From Chloroflexota bacterium (GTDB lineage Bacteria > Chloroflexota > Anaerolineae > Anaerolineales > Anaerolineaceae): a stretch of 29,603 bases of DNA. Below, in pieces: positions 16,299 to 24,286 of this stretch (position 1 is the stretch's first letter; each line of letters opens with the position of its first letter). The translations under genes and the position numbers were made by a program. The notes below the pieces were generated by a model that had not been told where the DNA came from, ran no database searches, and was given only the letters and a program-made list of their open reading frames with translations. Location: positions 1 to 29,603 of the forward strand of contig JAJUJY010000039.1 in the NCBI GenBank assembly GCA_029265085.1, given 5' to 3'.

Positions 16299-17795
16299 TT
16301 ACTTTTGCACGTCAAAGTAGCTTGGGAATGAATAATCTAACTCATCATCGTAGTTGATCTTTAATCCGGGTGTGCCGTTGACATCAATATCATACGCAAC
16401 AATGGACGTGTTGAATACCGTCTGGCCGGGATTCACTGAAGAATTACCCGAAATTTTTACGTTTGTGTTTGGCGCATAAATCATGCCGCTAAATGTTGAC
16501 CCAGACATACCCGCAATAGCCAGGTCAACCAACCGCACATCCATTGGAACGTAGATTAAAACATTCATAATGGTATTTAATGGAATCGGTTCGACCGTTG
16601 GCGCGCTCATTGTCACCAGCACATTACCATTAATACTAAAGGTATTTCCCGCAAAATAAATGGTCACATTTTCAGCGGTGAACGTACCGCCGTTGACGGT
16701 TATTTCTTCATAAATACAGTACAAACCTGAACTAAAGTTTAATGCGCCGTTGGCGGTTGTCTGGCGAATGCTGCCGTAATTCCCAGGCCCCAGGTTTTGT
16801 GCCCCGTTAAAGTCAGGCAAGGCCGCAATTTCTGAAGGCGTGAGATCAGGGCATTTGGGCGGCGGGATTATCCGGTCCGTCATGGGATGGTAGTCGGTTA
16901 CAGGCGCAGGCAGCGGGTCAATCGTACCGCTGGTACCGCTGGGATCCCAGGGGTAAAAGCTCTGGTTATACTCTATACTGCCCCCAGAGACGTCCACATT
17001 ATAGGTACCACCCGTCTCGATACAGCTATTGGAAAACACACCGCCGTCAATAATTTCAGTGAGCGGATTACCGGAAAATTGCGTGCCCCCAATGTTTTGA
17101 CCGCACTGCTTGCTGAGCGAGACAATCGCATAGCCTGCGCCAGCCATTTGGCGCGGGGAAATGCGCGTCATCGAATCGACCCGGTTGCGAACAGGCTGGT
17201 TATTGACCAGATGCACAAACGAGGTTTGAGTCTGGTTAGAAAGAATCACGCGCACATCAACAGATTTTTCAGGGAACTGGATATTTGTTCCCGTTTCCAC
17301 GTAACACCCCACCAGAATTCGGTTTTGATCCGTTTGAACAATCGAATTGGGTAAACCGACCACAAAGGTTACATCATTAATGGTGTAATCATAAGAATTG
17401 GCCCGGTTAACCGCCTCATTTGCCGCTTCTTTCATGGCTTCCTGCACCCAATAGACCGGGTTATTCTCATTGTTCAAATTAAGCTCGCCGCTTTGATAAA
17501 CACCATCATTATTTGCATCATTGGGACATTCAAAATTTACATAGGTCACCCGGTACGGCTCGCCTTTATCTTTTTTTCCATTTCCATTGGTATCCGGATA
17601 GGAAAATTCTAATTTTCTGGCCCCCATGCCAGCCCCTGAGATACTGGATGTATCAGCAATTCCCTGCAAATAACGCCGGTCCGCAAAAACCATACCGCCG
17701 TCTATGGCCAGGGCAGTAAAAGCCAATAAACCAATCAGTACCAGCACCAGCAAAATTAAAATCTGGCCGCGCTCAGATTGGCGAATTTCTTTCAT
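16299..17795 (-). CDS. TadG-like pilus assembly protein with two EF-hand-type loops
   Basis: The 498-residue protein starts with ERGQILILLVLVLIGLLAF and ends its membrane segment in ALAIDGGMVFADRR, the TadG/pilin-like N-terminus (membrane residues about 11-35, then a helix). Such proteins are exported and sit in the envelope with Flp/Tad pilus systems. Just after the helix are two 12-residue calcium-loop patterns: D-x-N-x-N-G-x-x-D-x-G-E (about 68-79) and D-x-N-x-D-G-x-x-Q-x-G-E (about 93-104). The rest is secreted. Its C-terminal half has beta-rich repeats such as ITVNGGTFTAENVTIYF and FSINGNVLVTMSAP, then SGMIYAPNTNVKISGNS, like PilX/DUF-type adhesive helices in other surface proteins. The ATG at 17795 has GGAGG five bases upstream, overlapping the previous stop. 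No tadA/B/C genes are in the window. Confidence 0.8.
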   Translation of the reverse strand: MKEIRQSERGQILILLVLVLIGLLAFTALAIDGGMVFADRRYLQGIADTSSISGAGMGARKLEFSYPDTNGNGKKDKGEPYRVTYVNFECPNDANNDGVYQSGELNLNNENNPVYWVQEAMKEAANEAVNRANSYDYTINDVTFVVGLPNSIVQTDQNRILVGCYVETGTNIQFPEKSVDVRVILSNQTQTSFVHLVNNQPVRNRVDSMTRISPRQMAGAGYAIVSLSKQCGQNIGGTQFSGNPLTEIIDGGVFSNSCIETGGTYNVDVSGGSIEYNQSFYPWDPSGTSGTIDPLPAPVTDYHPMTDRIIPPPKCPDLTPSEIAALPDFNGAQNLGPGNYGSIRQTTANGALNFSSGLYCIYEEITVNGGTFTAENVTIYFAGNTFSINGNVLVTMSAPTVEPIPLNTIMNVLIYVPMDVRLVDLAIAGMSGSTFSGMIYAPNTNVKISGNSSVNPGQTVFNTSIVAYDIDVNGTPGLKINYDDELDYSFPSYFDVQK

Positions 17796-17804
17796 AACCA
17801 CCTC

Positions 17805-18260
17805 CTATGGACCTACCGGACATTCCGGGCGAACGACGGTCTCCTTGACCTCCGCTCGCAAATGAACAGACTGTGTACCAATAAAAGCACCAATTAACGG
17901 CATTGTCATTTGAAAATTTGGCTGATCGACAACAATGATAAGCTGTTTACCAGTGCAGGCATCCGCGGCAACCGCGCTGGCACAGGTAGCTCCATTAACC
18001 GTAATACTGATATTATTTGGATTAAAACTTGAGTCGTTCAGATTGGTGTAAACTCGTTCGCGAATCTGGTTGCAGTAGGTCGGATAAACCGCCCCATACA
18101 CCGCGCCCTCACTGGCTGCATCGCGCATGGACAGGTAGTAAAACATCATCCGGCCTAAATCAACCACGCCTGCCAGAATAATCAGCAAAACCACAATCAC
18201 CACCGCAAGTTCTACCAGGCTTTGCCCGCGTTCCGATCGATTAAAGGTTCTCCGGTTCAT
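17805..18260 (-). CDS. TadE-like pseudopilin
   Basis: This 151-residue protein has the TadE signature SERGQSLVELAVVIVVLLI with the glutamate five residues into the hydrophobic helix (about 9-37), followed by DLGRMMFYYLSMRDAASEGA. TadE and TadF are minor pseudopilins of the Tad/Flp secretion machine, processed by a prepilin peptidase in the membrane. The secreted part has about four cysteines, including CASAVAADAC, and a short beta domain. The length is typical. GGAG lies five bases before the ATG. It lies between another TadE-like gene (17-base gap) and the TadG-like gene (9-base gap), so the three are probably cotranscribed. Confidence 0.85.
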   Translation of the reverse strand: MNRRTFNRSERGQSLVELAVVIVVLLIILAGVVDLGRMMFYYLSMRDAASEGAVYGAVYPTYCNQIRERVYTNLNDSSFNPNNISITVNGATCASAVAADACTGKQLIIVVDQPNFQMTMPLIGAFIGTQSVHLRAEVKETVVRPECPVGP

Positions 18261-18277
18261 TGAATCTCCTCTTCTCA

Positions 18278-19210
18278 TCACGGTGCAAACGTGACCACGC
18301 AAATCTGGCCGGTAGAATTACTGCGGAAGCGCAAAATGACCCAGGTTTGGTTCTCAATAAATACGGAATTATCAAAATTAAGGGTGGTATTAAACCTCCC
18401 GTTATTATTAATTGCTCCGGAAGCCGGAACAATCTCACCAGAAGGCCAGCCAGCTGTGTTCTCTGCCACCTTGGTTCCTTCAAAATAAATGGATTGCCAT
18501 CGGCTAACACTGGGGGCAATTGTTGCCCAGCGCGCATACACAGAATCTAAGGTGAACCGCGCGGTATTACTGGTGTTTTGGACCTGTACGGTGAACGAGC
18601 TGCCGCTTTTTGTACGTTGTCTGGGGCTTAAAACACTGCACGACTCAACGGTAGGTGTAAATGTTAAAGTAGGCGAGGGCGTGAATGTGGGCGTTGGACT
18701 GGGCGTTGGGGATGGCGGTAAGGTACCCACCACATACACCTCGCGGATAATCGTCCGGCTGGTAGTGGAAGAAACCGGCAAAGCCGGCACAATCCCCAAA
18801 ATAGGCTCGTACGTTCTTTCTACCCGCACCACCACCTGGGTGCCCAATTCTGGGGGGAAGGTGTCGTAGCTGGTGCAATTCCCGGTGCTACTATCTGGAT
18901 TGCGAAAACTGATTGTGATATCCACGTTTTCCAACCCGGCAAAAAAGCCCACCCGCCGGGCTGCCTCGCGCATACCGGTGCAATCACGATAACGCGGGAT
19001 ACCGGCCGCATTATTCCCCACCGAAGCGCCGTAACGAGCAGCCTCGCGGCTGGCGGAATATACCGCGCTGTACACGGCAATTAACCGCGCAAATTCAATA
19101 ATGCCAAAGACGACCAGTAAAAATACCGGCAGCGCCAGTGCAAATTCAACCAACGATTGCGATTTCTGGCTCCGGCGGCGGTCATGATATGGGGATTGCT
19201 TAATCATCAT
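18278..19210 (-). CDS. TadE-like pseudopilin fused to a C-terminal domain by a Ser/Pro/Thr linker
   Basis: The 310-residue protein begins with RRSQKSQSLVEFALALPVFL (glutamate at the usual TadE +5 position), followed by IIEFARLIAVYSAVYSASRE. This marks residues 15-60 as a TadE-type pilin helix. After a beta-rich region with cysteines, residues about 165-188 are a repetitive Ser/Pro/Thr linker (PSPTPSPTPTFTPSPT). A second domain of about 120 residues (191-310) contains VQVQNTSNTARFTLDSVYAR and ends in CVVTFAP, resembling an immunoglobulin-like or carbohydrate-binding sandwich. TadE proteins are normally 130-200 residues, so the extra domain is unusual. Translation probably starts at the ATG at 19210, with GGAG ten bases upstream. 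It is the first gene of the cluster. Confidence 0.82.
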   Translation of the reverse strand: MMIKQSPYHDRRRSQKSQSLVEFALALPVFLLVVFGIIEFARLIAVYSAVYSASREAARYGASVGNNAAGIPRYRDCTGMREAARRVGFFAGLENVDITISFRNPDSSTGNCTSYDTFPPELGTQVVVRVERTYEPILGIVPALPVSSTTSRTIIREVYVVGTLPPSPTPSPTPTFTPSPTLTFTPTVESCSVLSPRQRTKSGSSFTVQVQNTSNTARFTLDSVYARWATIAPSVSRWQSIYFEGTKVAENTAGWPSGEIVPASGAINNNGRFNTTLNFDNSVFIENQTWVILRFRSNSTGQICVVTFAP

Positions 19211-19260
19211 TTTTAAATATCTCCACAAGGTGCTCCACGCAGCCTCTCTCCCATACTCAA

Positions 19261-19288
19261 AGCATAATCCACCTTTTGAGGGAATCAA
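19261..19288 (-). promoter_or_regulatory. Candidate promoter of the Tad-like cluster
   Basis: TTGATT (19288-19283) and TATGCT (19266-19261) are separated by 16 bases, about 50 bases upstream of the first TadE-like ATG. Both boxes are four of six. Confidence 0.33.
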
Positions 19289-19332
19289 ATTCGTAATCGT
19301 ACTTAAAGTAAAGGGTGAGAAGACTCAATCAA

Positions 19333-19357
19333 CACTGTGAAAACCTGCCTCACAGTG
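19333..19357 (-). promoter_or_regulatory. Perfect inverted repeat upstream of the Tad-like cluster
   Basis: CACTGTGA (19333-19340) and TCACAGTG (19350-19357) form a perfect 8-bp dyad with a 9-base spacer. It lies between the response-regulator gene and the Tad-like promoter candidate. It could be an operator, or the terminator stem of the response-regulator operon, but no T-run follows. Confidence 0.4.
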
Positions 19358-19429
19358 CAGCGAACATCAGCAGCCAGAAGGTGATCACGTCAGAAGAAAC
19401 GACCTGGCTTGCCCCCTTTGGCTTGAATT

Positions 19430-20071
19430 TTACCGTTCCATAGGCAAAATCCCTTTCAATATTGCGTACTTGACCAAATCGGCATGGGAATGAAGGTTTA
19501 ACTTCCGGTTGATATTTGCCCGGTGAGCCTCCACCGTGCGCTGGCTGATGGACAAACGCAAGGCAATCTCCCCGGAACTAAAGCCCTCCGCCACCAGCTG
19601 CAAAATTTCGCGCTCGCGGCTGGTCAGGGTTTCATAGGGGTCGGCCACGCCCGGCGAGGTGCGCTCCAGGTAGCTGGCAATCGTCCGCTCAGAAAATGGG
19701 GAGCCCAGGTAACGCTGCCCGGCCGCCACCTGACGGATGGCCTGGTTCAGCTCTGCAGCAGTGGCTTCTTTTAGAATATACCCAAATGCGCCTTTTTTCA
19801 ATGCCTCTAAGACATAGGCTTCATTGGCATGCATGGATAAGATTAACACATGGGTGATCTGGCACACCTGGCGTGTGACCTCTAACCCGTTTACCCCCGG
19901 CATCATCATATCCAGAATAGACACCTGCGGTTTCAATTTATGGATTAAGTCCAGGGCTTCGCGGCCGTTGTTGGCCTCACCCACTACCGTAAAATCCGGC
20001 TGCGATTCGATTAACGACCGCAGTCCCTGCCTTAAAACAATGTGATCATCTGCCAGCAGGATCGTAATCAT
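19430..20071 (-). CDS. NarL/FixJ-family response regulator
   Basis: This 213-residue protein has an N-terminal receiver domain (1-120) and a C-terminal LuxR-type helix-turn-helix (about 145-208). The acidic pair is Asp8-Asp9, the phosphoacceptor is Asp54 in VSILDMMMPG, and the conserved lysine is Lys101 in GYILKEAT. Position 80, normally Ser/Thr, is Ser. The DNA-binding part reads LTSREREILQLVAEGFSSGE and ISQRTVEAHRANINRKLNL, the standard NarL signature. When phosphorylated it should dimerise and bind promoter DNA. Its start lies two bases after the kinase stop, with GGAG about 12 bases upstream, so it is coupled to the kinase gene and is surely its partner. Targets are unknown; the adjacent Tad-like cluster is a candidate. 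Confidence 0.95.
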   Translation of the reverse strand: MITILLADDHIVLRQGLRSLIESQPDFTVVGEANNGREALDLIHKLKPQVSILDMMMPGVNGLEVTRQVCQITHVLILSMHANEAYVLEALKKGAFGYILKEATAAELNQAIRQVAAGQRYLGSPFSERTIASYLERTSPGVADPYETLTSREREILQLVAEGFSSGEIALRLSISQRTVEAHRANINRKLNLHSHADLVKYAILKGILPMER

Positions 20072-20073
20072 GG

Positions 20074-22743
20074 TTAATCCGCGCTCCTTATTTCATTCGG
20101 GATGGGTAACTCCACCAACAGGGAAGTGCCCCAGCCGGGAACTGAGTCAATTGTGAGCTCTCCATTTAAATAAGCCACTCGTTCTTGAATGCCGATCAAA
20201 CCGCGCGACTGTCCGCCGCGAATGACCTCCGCCGGGGAAAAGCCTTTGCCCTCGTCTTCAATTTGCAGTGTCAGTTGGCTGTCTGATGCGGTCAGGTTCA
20301 CTGAAACCTCGGAAACACCGGCATAACGGGCAGCATTGGTCAGGGCTTCCTGAATGATCCGGTACGCCGAAATTTCCACCTGGGGAGCAAAACGCCGGTC
20401 CTCTACCCCGCTGTGATAAAACTGGACTTTAATCTGCGTCAGGCTGGTGTACCGGTCAAAATGCCAGAGCAGCGCAGGCAGCAGACCCAAATCATCCAGC
20501 ATACTGGGGCGCAAATCCAATGACATCTGGCGCACCTTGTGGATCAGGTCATCCAGCAGTTCGCGCGAGCGTTGAATATGCGGTTGGACAACCGGAAGGG
20601 CATTTTCAGCCTGGATATCAATCTGCAACTTCAAACCGGTGAGCAGTTGGCCAATTTCATCATGCAGCTCCTGGGCAATCTGGCGGCGTTCATCCTCCTG
20701 AATTTCCACCAAACGGCGGGAAAGATTTTGCAGCCGCTCCTGGTCAGCCCGAACCTGTTCAAAAAATTGGGCATTTTGCAGCGCAATCGCCACCAGATTG
20801 GTGAAAGCGCGCAAAAGCTGCACACGGTCCTCTGAAAAATATTGCTCTTGCAGAGAAAAGACGCATAAAATCTTTGGGGATTGTTCCGCCGCAGAAACCG
20901 GCAGCGCCAGCAGAGAAGCAAATCGCTGCTCCACTTCACTCAGCGCACCCGCGCCGCTGTCCAGGTGCTGGCTCAAGCCGCAAATGAGCACCTCTTTTTG
21001 ATCGCGCAGCACGCGCACAGCCGGATGGCCGCCGGGCTGTTCCTGCCAGAAGAAAGAAACCAGCGGCAAATCATCCACCACTGCACCGTACGCTGCCACC
21101 GGTTGAATCCAGTTTTCATCCGCCGAGACTTCTCCCAACCAGGCCATACCGGCGCCTAAATTCTCCACCAACAGGCGGCAGCTTGCCTGCAAGATTTCCC
21201 TGGTGTCCAGGCGGCTGAGGAAAGCCTGCGACCCTTCATATAATATACTCAGATCCTGCACTTTTTGGCGCAGTACCGCTTCCAGCATCTTCAAGTCTGT
21301 GATGTCCCGGCTGACGCCCACTATACCAACAATTTCGCCATCTTCCCCAGGCAGGGGGGAAAGCGCCGTATGGATATTGGCCAGGCGGGAATTAATCCGT
21401 GCCAGCCATTCATACGTAAAGTGCTCACCGGTCATGGCTGACTGCACTGCCTCTTGATGGGCGCGCAGTGTGCCCGGAGAGATGCCGAAATTTTCACCCG
21501 CCACTTTCACCTGCTGGGGATCGATTTCTAAAAAGGATTCTCCCGCCGGAATGACCAGCTCATCCGGTAAACCAAATTGCTCAACATTCTTGCCGTAGAT
21601 TTTCAAGTGGGTCAGGTCGCGGTCGAGGATAAAGATCGTGTCATCCATCGCCTCCACCACCCGGCGGAACTGCTCCTCGCTCTCCCGGCGCATCTGTTCA
21701 ACCCGATCCAGCCGCTGGAGCATCTGGTTGATATTTTCCGCCAGTCGGGAAAGTTCATCCCGGCGAGAAACACTGACTTTGGCTGGCTGGTTTACATTCC
21801 GGCCAATCTGGCTCACCTCACGGCTGAGCAGCGCCACACGGGAAAGCACCAGCCGGTCCACCAGCAAAAAGGTCATCGCGCTGAATAAAATCGCTGCCAT
21901 CACCAGGGCAATCCCCAGGTAAGTCATCACAATTTGGCCGCTCTTGGAAATGGAGCGGGACTGCTCTACCCGCAAAATATAGGCCGGGCTGCCATACAGG
22001 TCTTTTAACAGGGCATAACCGTTGATTTGAATTTCACTCACCGGTTGAACCGCATACAGTTCCTGTTCCAACTGCGGGCGCAGTGCCAAAAATTCTGCCG
22101 AGATCTCCGGACCCGCAAAAGGCTGCAGTGTGAGCGGGAAACGCGCCAGGCCGGCAATTTCGGTCAGCAGGCTGGAATCTAACAGGCGGGCAACCAGCAA
22201 GGTCCCCGCCGCCGGGCCGCCGCCGTCTGCGCGCAGCACCGGCGCAGAGATCACCATCCAGGGCCCGCTCTGCAGCGCAACAAACCCCTTGACCGGTTCA
22301 CTTTCACTGGCTGTACGCAGCAGCCGGTCTCCGGTCTGAAAATGCGCCTGCCATTCCGCTGACAGCCGTTCCACCTGCCCGGTACGCGGATTCATCACCC
22401 GCTGGTAAAGAACGCGCCCATCCAGATCCAAAATAGCGACCAGGTTTAACTGCTGGTTGGCCTGCACATCCGAATCAAGCCCGGTTAACAGGCTGTTCAC
22501 CCCCCGCGCCTGTACCAGGGCGTACATTTCATCTGAACGCGACCAGGCCAGCGCAGACTGCTCAAGCGAATAAAACTGGCTGTCCAGCAGCCCGGTCACC
22601 CGTTGGACATTTAAAATCGCTGCCCGGTTTTCCTCATCGCGGAAATGGGGCAGCAAAAATGAACGTAAGCTGACCAGTAAAACAGTCGCCAGGGAGAAAA
22701 AAGTCAGGCCAATGACCCCCAAAATCGTCCTGCGCAGCGTCAC
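20074..22743 (-). CDS. CHASE4-HAMP-PAS-GAF sensor histidine kinase (HisKA_3 type)
   Basis: The 889-residue protein is a membrane sensor kinase for the adjacent response regulator. A first membrane helix (about 8-30) and a second (about 270-294) frame an extracytoplasmic CHASE4-like sensor with LEQSALAWSRSDEMYALV (60-77). HAMP follows (about 297-350), then PAS (355-485, with DDTIFILDRDLTHLKIYG and VGVSRDITDLK), GAF (about 500-660), HisKA_3 with the phosphoaccepting His694 in AQELHDEIGQL, and HATPase_c with the N-box EALTNAARYA (799-808), DEGKGFSP (830-837) and RGLIGIQER (847-855). This is the NarX/DegS-type kinase class that pairs with NarL-type regulators. The start is GTG with AGGA upstream, 22 bases after the AmrS gene stop. 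The ligand is unknown. Confidence 0.93.
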   Translation of the reverse strand: MTLRRTILGVIGLTFFSLATVLLVSLRSFLLPHFRDEENRAAILNVQRVTGLLDSQFYSLEQSALAWSRSDEMYALVQARGVNSLLTGLDSDVQANQQLNLVAILDLDGRVLYQRVMNPRTGQVERLSAEWQAHFQTGDRLLRTASESEPVKGFVALQSGPWMVISAPVLRADGGGPAAGTLLVARLLDSSLLTEIAGLARFPLTLQPFAGPEISAEFLALRPQLEQELYAVQPVSEIQINGYALLKDLYGSPAYILRVEQSRSISKSGQIVMTYLGIALVMAAILFSAMTFLLVDRLVLSRVALLSREVSQIGRNVNQPAKVSVSRRDELSRLAENINQMLQRLDRVEQMRRESEEQFRRVVEAMDDTIFILDRDLTHLKIYGKNVEQFGLPDELVIPAGESFLEIDPQQVKVAGENFGISPGTLRAHQEAVQSAMTGEHFTYEWLARINSRLANIHTALSPLPGEDGEIVGIVGVSRDITDLKMLEAVLRQKVQDLSILYEGSQAFLSRLDTREILQASCRLLVENLGAGMAWLGEVSADENWIQPVAAYGAVVDDLPLVSFFWQEQPGGHPAVRVLRDQKEVLICGLSQHLDSGAGALSEVEQRFASLLALPVSAAEQSPKILCVFSLQEQYFSEDRVQLLRAFTNLVAIALQNAQFFEQVRADQERLQNLSRRLVEIQEDERRQIAQELHDEIGQLLTGLKLQIDIQAENALPVVQPHIQRSRELLDDLIHKVRQMSLDLRPSMLDDLGLLPALLWHFDRYTSLTQIKVQFYHSGVEDRRFAPQVEISAYRIIQEALTNAARYAGVSEVSVNLTASDSQLTLQIEDEGKGFSPAEVIRGGQSRGLIGIQERVAYLNGELTIDSVPGWGTSLLVELPIPNEIRSAD

Positions 22744-22765
22744 GGTTCGCGGTCCTTTCTATCCG

Positions 22766-23875
22766 TCACACCCGACGTGGAAACCCCCAACCATTCAAGC
22801 GGACCTGGTCCGGCTGGCTGGGCCAAACACCCGGGATGCGCGTCCCGCACTTGGGGCAGGTTCCCTGGGCAGTAATGCGATATTCTAGAATAGTATACCC
22901 TCTTCGGCGAATCAGGGGTTGGAAACAATGGGGGCAATGTGTATCTTCCAGCGAACCCACCCGGCCGGGTAAATTTCCGGCATAGACATACCGCAAACCC
23001 GCCTCCTGGCCAATTTCCGCGGCCTGCTGCAGGGTGCGCGCCGAGGTGGGCGGCGGATCGGTCATTTTATAGTCCGGGTGAAATGCGGTCACATGCCAGG
23101 GGATATCCGGCGATACCGCAGCCAGGAAACGTGCCGCATCCCATAATTCTTCCGGGCTGTCATTGAAGCCGGGAATCACCAGCGTGACCACTTCCACCCA
23201 CAGTCCCAATGAAACTGCGCGCTGGATGGTATCCTGCACATGCTGGAGCACCCCGCCCAACTGGCGGTAGTGGCGGTCTTGCATGGTTTTTAAGTCCACC
23301 TTGTAGGCATCCAGGACCGGGCGCAGATAGTCCAGCACTTCCGGTGTGGCATTGCCATTCGAGACATACGCACATTTCAATCCGGCGGCTTTGGCTTCTT
23401 TAAAAACACCGACCGCCCACTCGGAAGTGATCAACGGTTCATTATAAGAAGAGACCACCACCTCCGCGCCGTGCTGTTGGGCATAAGCCGCCATGCGCTG
23501 CGGGCTGATGTGCAAGAGGTATTCCGGGTCCACCCCCGCGCGCGGATCGCGCAGGGTTTGGGAGGTGAGCCAGTTCTGGCAAAAGTCGCAATGGAAGTCG
23601 CAGCCGAGCATGCCAAAGGTTAAGGCATCACTGCCGGGTAAAAGATGATTAAACGGCTTTTTCTCAACCGGGTCCACTTGCAGCGCAGCCACATAGCCCC
23701 AGGGCACACGCAGCTCGCCGTCGCGGTTAAAGCGCACCTGGCAAATTCCGCGCCGGCCGGGTTTGAGCAGGCAGCGATGCGCGCAGGCCGTGCAGCGCAG
23801 CGCGCCGTCTTCCAGGGGTTGGAATAATTCGCCAGGGACGGTCATTTCATCCAGGCGATCCACCAGCTTGACCAT
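22766..23875 (-). CDS. amrS: AmrS-type radical SAM enzyme (AmmeMemoRadiSam system)
   Basis: This 369-residue protein is a radical SAM enzyme of the AmmeMemoRadiSam/PflA-like family. The [4Fe-4S] motif C-x3-C-x2-C is GCDFHCDFCQN (Cys92, 96, 99). It is preceded by an N-terminal cysteine cluster, LRCTACAHRCLLKPGRRGIC (27-46), typical of AmrS. The family segments VVSSYNEPLITSEW, CAYVSNGNATPEVL, AYKVDLKTM, LVIPGFNDSPEELW and WHVTAFHPDYKM all appear in order. Two C-terminal CxxC pairs (CPHC and CPKC) add a likely zinc ribbon. AmrS partners AmmeMemo-type proteins in a poorly understood reaction, but no Memo or AMMECR1 gene lies in this window. The start is the ATG at 23875, with GAGGAATAAGCTC before it. 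It heads the operon with the two-component system. Confidence 0.9.
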   Translation of the reverse strand: MVKLVDRLDEMTVPGELFQPLEDGALRCTACAHRCLLKPGRRGICQVRFNRDGELRVPWGYVAALQVDPVEKKPFNHLLPGSDALTFGMLGCDFHCDFCQNWLTSQTLRDPRAGVDPEYLLHISPQRMAAYAQQHGAEVVVSSYNEPLITSEWAVGVFKEAKAAGLKCAYVSNGNATPEVLDYLRPVLDAYKVDLKTMQDRHYRQLGGVLQHVQDTIQRAVSLGLWVEVVTLVIPGFNDSPEELWDAARFLAAVSPDIPWHVTAFHPDYKMTDPPPTSARTLQQAAEIGQEAGLRYVYAGNLPGRVGSLEDTHCPHCFQPLIRRRGYTILEYRITAQGTCPKCGTRIPGVWPSQPDQVRLNGWGFPRRV

Positions 23876-23925
23876 GAGCTTATTCCTCAAATATATTAAT
23901 GAAGCCGTGAAGAACAACAGGGAGC

Positions 23926-23948
23926 CGCCGCAAGAAATTTCTGCGGCG
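23926..23948 (-). promoter_or_regulatory. Structured 5' leader hairpin of the amrS operon
   Basis: CGCCGCA and GAAA (23926-23937, one bulged A) pair with TTTCTGCGGCG (23938-23948), giving an 8-bp GC-rich stem closed by an AAATTT turn. It lies between the promoter candidate and the amrS ATG, so it would be in the mRNA leader. A regulatory role is inferred only. Confidence 0.35.
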
Positions 23949-23961
23949 ATTGATTAATTTG

Positions 23962-23991
23962 ATTATACCGGGCAGACGGGGTGAATCACAA
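23962..23991 (-). promoter_or_regulatory. Candidate promoter of the amrS-kinase-regulator operon
   Basis: TTGTGA (23991-23986) is followed after 18 bases by a perfect TATAAT (23967-23962), 86 bases before the ATG at 23875. No gene occupies 23876-24286; this stretch holds the promoter, the hairpin and repeat copies. Confidence 0.5.
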
Positions 23992-24033
23992 CGGCTTTTA
24001 GGAAGCTGTCAGCAGCCCTACCCTGGCGGTTTT

Positions 24034-24057
24034 CTGTGCCTCTGCGGTGTAATCTTG
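24034..24057. repeat. Partial copy of a dispersed repeat
   Basis: CTGTGCCTCTGCGGTGTAAT and the following CTTG match 29203-29226 at about 20 of 24 bases and lie in the same orientation. It is a shorter, more degraded copy than the ones at 24115 and 29179. Confidence 0.5.
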
Positions 24058-24114
24058 TTCCGGGCGAGGCACGAGCGTTATTTTCCGGCAGTCCATTTCT
24101 TTTTGCCGCTCCCC

Positions 24115-24162
24115 TACAAAAATTCTCTGTGTCCTCTGCGTCTCTGTGGTGAACTCTTCTTT
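24115..24162. repeat. Dispersed repeat, copy next to the phage-like block
   Basis: This 47-base stretch, from TACAAAAATTCTC to TCTTCTT, is nearly identical to 29179-29226, differing by one A indel and about three substitutions. Both copies have the phrase CCTCTGCG...CTCTGTGGTGAA. Similar phrases are common in environmental genomes as non-coding repeats. The bases beyond it (to about 24180, TTTGTTGGGTT) resemble 29010-29035. Confidence 0.7.
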
Positions 24163-24286
24163 GTTGGGTTTCGGGGCGGGCAATCATCGCAAGAAAAACA
24201 CCATGATTTCCGCCCCTCCACCGCAACCTGCGAGAAATTGCGATCAGTATTTCTTCTGACAACCGGCAACGGCCAACTTCTCACCA

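Noticed and set aside
23998..24183. A 61-codon minus-strand frame reading TTETQRTQRI-like sequence
   Set aside because: It is the translation of the dispersed repeat; similar peptides are commonly predicted wherever that repeat occurs and are not genes.
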